From the NCBI RefSeq assembly GCF_042648805.1, contig NZ_JBHRXZ010000029.1:1-64000 (forward strand): a stretch of 64,000 nt of DNA. The letters are read 5' to 3'. Position 1 is the first letter of the stretch; every line of letters begins with the position of its first letter. Positions 1 to 5,501 of the stretch are shown piece after piece. This DNA is from Azomonas tarimensis (lineage in GTDB: Bacteria; Pseudomonadota; Gammaproteobacteria; Pseudomonadales; Pseudomonadaceae). The translations under genes and the position numbers were made by a program. The notes beneath the pieces were generated by a model, which did no database searches, had not been told where the DNA came from, and saw nothing but the letters and a program-made list of their open reading frames with translations.

Positions 1-313
1 CCGTGGAACTGCTCGCCGGCCTCTGCCTCGACTTCCTGAAAACAAACTCTGTCTGGCGGACGGGGTTTATGGAGCGCTTACGCACCGCCTTCTGGCCTTC
101 GCTCTCGGAGACTTCGGTCAACTTGGCGCCGCCGACGAAGAGGCCCAGCTTGATGGACTGGCGGACATAATGGTTCTTGCCGGCTTCCGCGTTCAGTTGA
201 AGCAGGTTGTCCCCGAATTCGGACTCGGTCGACAGGGTGTGGGCGCCGGGGTGATGAGCCGGTAGAAATAGGTATTGGCAGCGGTCTCGCCGATGATCTC
301 GTCGTCGATCTTC
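1..313 (-). pseudogene. DUF2846-type protein remnant, frameshifted, cut by window edge
   Basis: On the minus strand one frame gives a segment ending GETAANTYFYRLI. After a one-base shift near 245-252 another frame gives PGAHTLSTESEFGDN, then KNHYVRQSIKLGLFVGGAK, then LTEVSESEGQKAV. Joined, these match the DUF2846 fold of small secreted/lipoprotein-type Pseudomonas proteins, whose function is unknown. No start or signal peptide is visible: the upstream (higher-coordinate) side is replaced by the GGGGTC/GACCCC repeat at 313-353. The frame runs off the window at base 1 without a stop. The piece therefore looks like a dead fragment, interrupted on one side and frameshifted inside. The family assignment is from recalled motif similarity only. 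Confidence 0.55.
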
Positions 314-353
314 GAAAATTGGGGTCCGAAAATTGGGGTCTGTCCCCGATTCC
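313..353. repeat. Tandem 14-mer plus GGGGTCTGTCCCC motif
   Basis: The 14-mer CGAAAATTGGGGTC occurs twice in direct tandem (313-326 and 327-340) and runs into TGTCCCC. The last copy thus forms the small palindrome GGGG-TCTGT-CCCC. The motif GGGGACAGACCCCAATTTT, as read on the other strand, is a common dispersed element near REP/RAYT loci in many proteobacteria. It marks the broken upstream end of the DUF2846 remnant. Confidence 0.6.
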
Positions 354-359
354 CTCTAG

Positions 360-488
360 CCGTTTGGGCCGGAGCTGGAAGGCAAGCCGTTTCACCTCGT
401 GTACCCGGAGAGCCGCCGGGATGATCCGACGGTTCTGGCGGTGAGAGAGTGGGTGATGGCAGTGCCGGGAGGGTTGTGTGCGTTGTAG
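360..488 (+). pseudogene. C-terminal remnant of a LysR-type regulator (copy 1)
   Basis: An open frame ending in TAG at 486-488 reads GKPFHLVYPESRRDDPTV then LAVREWVMAVPGGLCAL. This is the typical end of a LysR substrate-binding domain: a HLVYP strand, then a final helix with the REW core. No helix-turn-helix or start codon precedes it, because the frame begins right after the 313-353 repeat. A shorter second copy lies at 1388-1471 on the other side of the transposase, so the region was duplicated around the RAYT. Confidence 0.5.
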
Positions 489-566
489 CTACGCTGGTTT
501 TTGCGTCCGTGCCGCTGCTGTTTTACGGGTTGATTGAGGCATCGGTTCCGCCCTGCTGGGCGGGTC

Positions 567-589
567 ACTTTTTCCAGTCGCGGAAAAGT
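567..589. repeat. Inverted repeat ACTTTTTCC/GGAAAAGT
   Basis: ACTTTTTCC (567-575) and GGAAAAGT (582-589) form a hairpin inside GGGTCAC...GTAACCAAAA. This is a commonly seen dispersed repeat context in pseudomonads and xanthomonads. It directly precedes REP block copy 1 and probably belongs to the same repeat-rich insertion. Confidence 0.45.
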
Positions 590-597
590 AACCAAAA

Positions 598-686
598 TAC
601 GCCATCTCACCCGCCCACACCGCCGACGCATCGACGTTGCCGGAGCGTAGGGTGGAAAACGGCGAAGCCTTTTCCACGCGTTTCTC
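598..686. repeat. REP-bearing direct repeat, copy 1
   Basis: This block is nearly identical to 1288-1376, sharing CGCCGACGCATCGACGTTGC and the following hairpin with only a few differences. The hairpin at 652-677 pairs GTGGAAAA with TTTTCCAC around CGGCGAAGCC. Such imperfect palindromes are the REP substrates of RAYT transposases. The two copies bracket the RAYT gene. Confidence 0.75.
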
Positions 687-695
687 CGCGTCCAC

Positions 696-1217
696 CTATG
701 CGTCTTGCCCAGCTCCGTCTCCGCCGCACCAATCGCCAGAATAAACGCCAGCCCTGACGGCTCGATGGAAACTGGAGAAAGGCCAATCGGCAACGCGGTC
801 CACCAAGCCGTGTTTCAACGGATTCAAATGCACGTAGTCGACGTGGTGCCGGTAATCCCGTTCGTCCTGGATCAGATGTTCCCAATAGCGCCGTTGCCAG
901 ATGCCGCGCTCGCCACGGGAGCGTTGGGTTGCCGTCAGCACCTCGGTCTTCGGCAAGCGTCGGGCGACAGCGAATTTGATGACCTTCCAGCGCAGGGCGA
1001 AATCGGCGTCGCCATCCGGCAGCGTCCAGACGCAATGCATGTGGTCAGGCAGAACGACCCAGGCATCGACATGGAATGGATGGCGTGAGCGCGTGGCGCG
1101 CACCGTCTCGCGCAGCAGATCGATATGGCGGACAAGCAGGTTGCTTCGGCGGTTGAGCAGATTGGCCGTGAAGAAGTACGTGGCGCCCGGCATGTGGGCG
1201 CGGCGGTAACGGGACAT
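696..1217 (-). mobile_element. REP-associated tyrosine transposase (RAYT, Y1_Tnp family)
   Basis: The predicted 173-residue protein starts MSRYRRAHMPGATYFFTANL, the usual N-terminus of RAYT proteins. It carries the HUH metal motif in LPDHMHCVW and the C-terminal GIWQRRYWEHLI and VDYVHLNPLKHG blocks that include the candidate nucleophilic tyrosine. RAYTs are single-copy relatives of IS200/IS605 transposases that act on REP hairpins. Length and motifs suggest an intact gene. It is bracketed by 89-base direct repeats (598-686 and 1288-1376) with further REP hairpins at 1262-1285 and 1488-1513. RAYTs are often regarded as domesticated, so current mobility is not implied. Confidence 0.88.
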
Positions 1218-1261
1218 GGCGGCTCATCCTTGAGCGTGGTGTTGGCGGGGAGTCCGTATCG

Positions 1262-1285
1262 GTGGATAAGCAAAGCGTTATCCAC
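1262..1285. repeat. REP-like hairpin GTGGATAA/TTATCCAC
   Basis: GTGGATAA and TTATCCAC pair around GCAAAGCG just upstream of the RAYT start. The flanking CACCCTACG sequence is shared with the other REP copies, so this is a sequence variant of the same REP family. The arms also resemble a DnaA box; given the REP context that is probably coincidence. Confidence 0.6.
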
Positions 1286-1287
1286 CC

Positions 1288-1376
1288 TACGCCATCTCAC
1301 CCACCCATTCCGCCGACGCATCGACGTTGCCGGAACGTAGGGTGGAAAACGGCGAAGCCTTTTCCACGCGTTTCTT
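1288..1376. repeat. REP-bearing direct repeat, copy 2
   Basis: This is the second copy of the block at 598-686, including the GTGGAAAA...TTTTCCAC hairpin at 1342-1367. It lies upstream of the RAYT and runs into the second LysR C-terminal remnant. Confidence 0.75.
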
Positions 1377-1387
1377 CCAGGCTACTC

Positions 1388-1471
1388 GCTGGCCGGGATG
1401 AACCGACGGTTCGGGCGGTGAGGGAGTGGGTGATGGCTGTGCCGGGTGGGTTGTGTGAGCTGACTGGCTAG
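1388..1471 (+). pseudogene. C-terminal remnant of a LysR-type regulator (copy 2)
   Basis: The frame reads RDEPTVRAVREWVMAVPGG and ends in TAG at 1469-1471. It matches the end of the 360-488 remnant with several substitutions (RDDPTVLAVREWVMAVPGG there). Only about 25 residues survive, fused in frame to translated REP sequence. It cannot encode a regulator. Its value is as evidence that the 3' end of one gene was duplicated on both sides of the transposase. Confidence 0.5.
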
Positions 1472-1487
1472 TTCGCCGCAGCGTAGG

Positions 1488-1513
1488 TTGGAAAACGGCG
1501 AAGCCTTTTCCAC
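1488..1513. repeat. REP hairpin, third GTGGAAAA-type copy
   Basis: TTGGAAAA...TTTTCCAC repeats the hairpin of 652-677 and 1342-1367 with one change in the left arm. CACTTCCAGGCTACTCGCT follows, also similar to the sequence after copy 2. It is the last REP before the AT-rich cassette. Confidence 0.65.
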
Positions 1514-1557
1514 GCGTCACTTCCAGGCTACTCGCTAGTTGCATAGAAAGGAGAAGC

Positions 1558-2445
1558 TCAAGAAAAGTCCCAGTGCATTTGTTTAAAAGAGGGTGCTACG
1601 CCTTGCATAAGTAAAAGCTTTGCAGCTTCGTCGATGCGGTCTCTTGTAGATAGCGCCTCAATTTCTTGGGCTTTTTTAAAAAGTTCATAGATACTGGGCT
1701 CGATAAACGTATTGTTATAACTGTAAAGCTCGTATTCTTTTAGCTCGCGCAGCGAAAACTGTTTTGTTGTATTAATTAAGTAAAGGGCTGTGCTTTGCGT
1801 TATGCTTCTCGCATCTTTAAGGCATAAATGTCTAAAGACCCTGGCGGCGGCTCCTTTGGGGTTTGGGTTGTGCAAAAGCACTATATCCATTTTTTTTCTT
1901 TCTAGGCTTTCTAAATAGCTAGAATCGCAAATGACTTCACGGGAGCGCCAGTTCATTAGTATGGCATCCCAGTTTAGAATTGTTGTTTTGGTTAGGGAAT
2001 GAATTGATTCGTATTTTACGAAGCCGCGAGCTACAGCCCATGTGTCCTTTGCGTGCCATATATCAATTGGCCAGCCGGCGACAGTTAGTCTGTAGCCGCC
2101 GAATTTGTTCGGTGTGAGTCCAAGGTTTGAGATTATATTAAAACAGTCTTCCCAGTTCCCATCTATAACTATGTCAATATCTGAGCAGAAACCTTTTTTT
2201 CCGAACATGGCTATGTCGCGGAGTATTCCTCCAAAAAGATAGATATCTGAGTGAGGGGAGCTCTTGGATATTAATTCAATAAAATCTTTTGGCTTTTTGA
2301 AAGCATAGGCGGCGCCTCCCGTCTTCGTGGGAGTATCATTTAAGTCTAGGGGGATTTGGTTGTTGGTCATTGGCCGCTTGGGTGCGGCATCAAAAAACCT
2401 TTCTATCCTAGACTTTAGGTTAGAGAATGAGGCGACTGCTCGCAT
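1558..2445 (-). CDS. Nucleotidyltransferase-fold protein (poly(A) polymerase/CCA-adding head type)
   Basis: The 295-residue protein shows the Pol-beta-type nucleotidyltransferase signature: GGILRD at about residues 72-77 followed by the acidic SDIDIVID at 88-95. This is the spacing of poly(A)-polymerase/CCA-adding head domains. A later VFRHLCLKDAR segment recalls the RNA-binding side of those enzymes, but the protein is shorter than CCA transferases and is not a housekeeping copy. The start lies one base after the stop of the upstream dGTPase-like gene, so the two are almost surely co-translated. Base composition is clearly AT-richer than the flanks, with long A/T runs and codons rare in neighbours, pointing to recent transfer. 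The substrate is unknown: tRNA 3' ends, another RNA or a protein are all possible. A role in phage defence is inferred from context only. Confidence 0.72.
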   Translation of the reverse strand: MRAVASFSNLKSRIERFFDAAPKRPMTNNQIPLDLNDTPTKTGGAAYAFKKPKDFIELISKSSPHSDIYLFGGILRDIAMFGKKGFCSDIDIVIDGNWEDCFNIISNLGLTPNKFGGYRLTVAGWPIDIWHAKDTWAVARGFVKYESIHSLTKTTILNWDAILMNWRSREVICDSSYLESLERKKMDIVLLHNPNPKGAAARVFRHLCLKDARSITQSTALYLINTTKQFSLRELKEYELYSYNNTFIEPSIYELFKKAQEIEALSTRDRIDEAAKLLLMQGVAPSFKQMHWDFS

Positions 2446-2446
2446 G

Positions 2447-3832
2447 CTATTGGGAGAAGCCTGTCAATGATCTAAATTCGTTATGCTTCTTAATGAGATA
2501 TGACTCAGTCATCCCAGAGAGTGCGTCGCAAATTAATTGCGCTTTTGGGTAGTTCGGGTTTTCATGGCCTCCAGTCGTAACAGCGTCCTTGTAGACTCGC
2601 CTGTAGTTTTCTGAAATGGCTCCGAAAACGTAACGCTCGAAGGGGTGATCTCTGCTTTCGCCTTTAGAAACGGCGTCCCAGAGCATGTCCATCATGCTTT
2701 TTATATGATTGCTCCCTTGCAGCTCGAGCTTTAGCACATCTTTATGTTGGAAGCCAAAGTGGAAATCAAATTTTTTGGTCGTTGCGCAAAGGTGGTGGCA
2801 GCTGGAGTTTTTGATGATTTCGAAGCCGGGGGCAATTTCTCCGCTCATTATGTCGTCAACTTTGTCTACAAAAACACTGATTGCTGAGTTAACCATTTCA
2901 GAAATCGCTGTCACGCGAAACATTTGCATCGATATGTCGTTCAGCTCGCGAGAGCTAAGATTTTCCCTTCTGAACTCTTCATTTTTACGTTTAGATGAGG
3001 TAATGACTCTTTCGATGACCTCATCTTGATGCGAGTTACTGTCGAGGTAATCCATGAGGTCATAGAAAGATGCGTAGCCTTTCTTGACTGTATCTTCCGC
3101 ATCAATAACTGAATATGCGATATCGTCACAAGCCTCCATGATATATGCGAGGGGGTGTCTTATGCCTTCCGATAGTCCAGTATGTTCCCACACTTCTTGA
3201 ACTATGCTTCGTTCACTTTTGAATATCCCGGCCTTTTTGAATCCGCCTTTATTTTCTGAGCCGTAAATGCTCGGGTACTTTAATAAAGCCGCCAATGTTG
3301 CGAGCGTGAGGTTTAAACCAAATTGATCGTTTAACACTTGTAGCCGAGTCAGTAGCCTGAACGTCTGAGCATTGCCGTCGAATTCTAGGAAATCGGGGTC
3401 AAAATTTTCATCATTCCGCTCTGCAAACCATTGTTGCATTGCTAATTCGCCTTGGTGCCCGAACGGAGGGTTGCCCAAGTCGTGCGCTAGTCCTACGGCA
3501 GCTAATAAAGGAGGAATGTTCCTTTTAACGTTTAGCTTTTCGTGGTCTGGCCCAAAAACTCGCTCTGCATGCTCAAATGCAAGCTGAATACCAATTCCCC
3601 TGGCTAGGTTGCTGACTTCGTGTGAGTGAGTCAGACGAGTCCTGACAGAGTCATTTTCCTCCATTGGAAATACTTGCGTTTTATCAGCTAGGCGCCTAGT
3701 TGGTGTTGCGAACAGAATGCGATCGTAATCACGCTCGATCTCTGTTCTTTTCGAAGCAGTGCCTATGGTCTCGCTTGAGCCATGAAGATCTTTCCTGCGA
3801 ACAGGGTTTAGCAACTTTTCCCAAGAGAGCAT
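2447..3832 (-). CDS. dGTPase-family dNTP triphosphohydrolase (HD domain)
   Basis: The 461-residue protein belongs to the deoxyguanosinetriphosphate triphosphohydrolase family, which cleaves dNTPs to nucleoside plus tripolyphosphate. Visible hallmarks are the N-terminal DYDRILFATPTRRLADKTQV block, THSHEV with the first metal histidine near 69, LAHDLGNPPFGHQGE with the HD pair at 117-118, and the distal metal aspartate in ACDDIAYSV. All metal ligands appear present. It starts 82 bases after nrdB on the same strand and is followed by the nucleotidyltransferase gene with a one-base gap. Base composition is AT-rich like its partner. dGTPases can be housekeeping enzymes or antiphage factors that deplete dNTPs. 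Pairing with a nucleotidyltransferase, an alien composition and neighbouring mobile debris favour the second role, as inference. Confidence 0.85.
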   Translation of the reverse strand: MLSWEKLLNPVRRKDLHGSSETIGTASKRTEIERDYDRILFATPTRRLADKTQVFPMEENDSVRTRLTHSHEVSNLARGIGIQLAFEHAERVFGPDHEKLNVKRNIPPLLAAVGLAHDLGNPPFGHQGELAMQQWFAERNDENFDPDFLEFDGNAQTFRLLTRLQVLNDQFGLNLTLATLAALLKYPSIYGSENKGGFKKAGIFKSERSIVQEVWEHTGLSEGIRHPLAYIMEACDDIAYSVIDAEDTVKKGYASFYDLMDYLDSNSHQDEVIERVITSSKRKNEEFRRENLSSRELNDISMQMFRVTAISEMVNSAISVFVDKVDDIMSGEIAPGFEIIKNSSCHHLCATTKKFDFHFGFQHKDVLKLELQGSNHIKSMMDMLWDAVSKGESRDHPFERYVFGAISENYRRVYKDAVTTGGHENPNYPKAQLICDALSGMTESYLIKKHNEFRSLTGFSQ

Positions 3833-3864
3833 TTTCGGCGTCCTAGTGTAAAACTCTTAAGCAA

Positions 3865-3884
3865 AGCCCTGCATTAGCAGGGCT
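3865..3884 (-). terminator. Hairpin downstream of nrdB, weak terminator
   Basis: AGCCCTGC and GCAGGGCT pair perfectly around ATTA, between the nrdB stop and the start of the dGTPase-like gene. On the minus strand it is followed by TTGCTTAAG rather than a clean T-run. It may attenuate rather than stop nrdAB transcription. No clear sigma-70 promoter is visible in the rest of this gap, so read-through into the cassette is plausible. Confidence 0.5.
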
Positions 3885-3913
3885 CATTTATGGTTCTGCG
3901 ACAATCTTTACAT

Positions 3914-5179
3914 TTAGTCCCAGCTCAAAGCCCCACCCGTCTGATACTCAATCACCCGCGTCTCGAAGAAGTTCTTCTCCTTCTTCAGGTCCATGATCTC
4001 GCTCATCCACGGGAACGGATTGGTGGTGCCCGGGTACTCTTCCTTCAACCCGATCTGCGTCAACCGGCGGTTGGCGATGAACTTGAGGTAGTCCTCCATC
4101 ATCGCCGCGTTCATGCCCAGTACGCCGCGGGGCATGGTGTCGCGGGCGTATTCGATTTCCAGCTGGGTGCCCTGGAGGATCATCTGGGTCGCTTCGTCCT
4201 TCATGTCGGCGTCCCACAGGTGCGGGTTTTCGATCTTGATCTGGTTGATCATGTCGATGCCGAAGTTCAGGTGCATGGATTCGTCGCGCAGGATGTACTG
4301 GAACTGCTCGGCGGTGCCGGTCATCTTGTTGCGGCGGCCCATGGAGAGGATCTGGGTGAAGCCGCAGTAGAAGAAGATGCCTTCGAGCACGCAGTAGTAG
4401 GCGATGAGGTTCTTGAGGAACTGCTTGTCGGTCTCGACGGTGCCGGTATTGAAGGTCGGATCGGAGATGGAGCGGGTGTACTTGAGGCCCCAGGAGGCTT
4501 TCTTCGCGACGCTCGGGATCTCGTGGTACATGTTGAAGATTTCGCCTTCATCCATGCCCAGCGATTCGATGCAATACTGGTAGGCGTGGGTGTGGATCGC
4601 CTCTTCGAAGGCCTGGCGCAGGATGTACTGGCGGCACTCGGGGTTGGTGATCAGGCGGTAGGTGGCCAGCACCAGGTTGTTGGCGACCAGGCTGTCGGCG
4701 GTGGAGAAGAAGCCGAGGTTGCGCTTGACGATGCGGCGCTCGTCTTCGGTGAGGCCGTCCTTGCTCTTCCACAGGGCAATGTCGGCGTTCATGTTCACTT
4801 CCTGCGGCATCCAGTGGTTGGCGCAACCATCCAGATACTTCTGCCAGGCCCAGTCGTACTTGAAAGGGACGAGCTGGTTGAGGTCGGCGCGGGCGTTGAT
4901 CATGCGCTTTTCGTCGACGCGCACGCGGGCGGCGGCGCCTTCGAGGTCGTCCAGGCCTTCCTGGATGTCGAGCTCGTTCAGCGCGGCCTTGGCGCGGGCG
5001 ATGGCGGCGGAGTCGTCTGCGGCCACGGCGCGGGCCTGGTGGGCGGCGGCGTCACCGACCGAGTCGAGCTTTTCCAGGGTGACTTCACCGGCCAGCTCTT
5101 CGGCTGCAGGCTTGGCTGCGCCGTTGGCGGGCTTGGCGGTGGTTTCTTCGGGTTGGTCGAATTCGTCCCAGCTGAGCAT
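3914..5179 (-). CDS. nrdB: Ribonucleoside-diphosphate reductase class Ia, beta subunit
   Basis: The 421-residue protein is the diiron-tyrosyl radical subunit of aerobic ribonucleotide reductase, partner of NrdA encoded just upstream. The metal/radical region is visible as FEEAIHTHAYQYCIE (Glu, His and the radical Tyr) and RDESMHLNFG (Glu, His). The C-terminal tail QTGGALSWD is the part that docks on NrdA. The N-terminal roughly 80 residues are alanine- and acid-rich, as in other pseudomonad NrdB proteins. Start MLSWDEFDQ is preceded by an AGGAGGCACTCCG-type ribosome site on the minus strand. It is separated from nrdA by 322 bases of repeat-rich sequence, unusually long for an nrdAB operon. 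Expression should follow the NrdR/DnaA-type control region upstream of nrdA. Confidence 0.96.
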   Translation of the reverse strand: MLSWDEFDQPEETTAKPANGAAKPAAEELAGEVTLEKLDSVGDAAAHQARAVAADDSAAIARAKAALNELDIQEGLDDLEGAAARVRVDEKRMINARADLNQLVPFKYDWAWQKYLDGCANHWMPQEVNMNADIALWKSKDGLTEDERRIVKRNLGFFSTADSLVANNLVLATYRLITNPECRQYILRQAFEEAIHTHAYQYCIESLGMDEGEIFNMYHEIPSVAKKASWGLKYTRSISDPTFNTGTVETDKQFLKNLIAYYCVLEGIFFYCGFTQILSMGRRNKMTGTAEQFQYILRDESMHLNFGIDMINQIKIENPHLWDADMKDEATQMILQGTQLEIEYARDTMPRGVLGMNAAMMEDYLKFIANRRLTQIGLKEEYPGTTNPFPWMSEIMDLKKEKNFFETRVIEYQTGGALSWD

Positions 5180-5317
5180 CGGAGTGCCTCCTGGTTGGGT
5201 GGACCGGGGTGTGCCGGTCGCTGGTTGAAGTTTTGCAGCGGTTGCACGCGAAAGCAGGGTGGGCGGGGCGTTTTGTCCGTCCCCTTGTGCCCGGGCGTCG
5301 TTTGGCCGCGAGGTTCG

Positions 5318-5340
5318 TTCGCGAGCAAGCTCGCTCCTAC
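5318..5340. repeat. Pseudomonas-type REP element
   Basis: TTCGCGAGCAAGCTCGCTCC with a following TAC is the classic pseudomonad REP. The GCGAGC-AA-GCTCGC hairpin occupies 5321-5334. It lies in the nrdA-nrdB intergenic region and is a different family from the GTGGAAAA REPs near the RAYT at the left of the window. Confidence 0.8.
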
Positions 5341-5396
5341 AAAAGCAATGCGGGCCGCGCCGCGGCTAGTGGGGAACTGGGCGAGGGCGCGCTAGG

Positions 5397-5458
5397 CGCC
5401 CGGCAGGTCGGAGCCCCTGAGCGTACAGGTGTACGTGATGGGGGCCGGCCTGTCGGGC
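5397..5458. repeat. Long imperfect palindrome between nrdA and nrdB
   Basis: GCCCGGCAGGTCGG on the left pairs with CCGGCCTGTCGGGC on the right with few mismatches. The centre is the perfect palindrome CGTACA-GG-TGTACG (5422-5435). The whole arm-to-arm structure is about 60 bases and would form a strong hairpin in the nrdAB transcript. No T-run follows, so it is not a standard terminator. It could stabilise the nrdA part of the message or be another dispersed repeat. Confidence 0.6.
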
Positions 5459-5501
5459 AACAACGCGCGGACCGCTCAGATCCGCACGGAACCCATACCT
5501 C

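Noticed and set aside
1262..1285. DnaA-like TTATCCAC arms as a DnaA binding site or origin
   Set aside because: The sequence is a REP variant sharing its flanks with the other REP copies, and it stands alone rather than in a DnaA-box cluster.
3890..5395. 501-codon plus-strand ORF opposite nrdB
   Set aside because: It is the high-GC mirror of nrdB with low-complexity Val/Gly/Leu composition and no known domain; nrdB on the other strand is certain.
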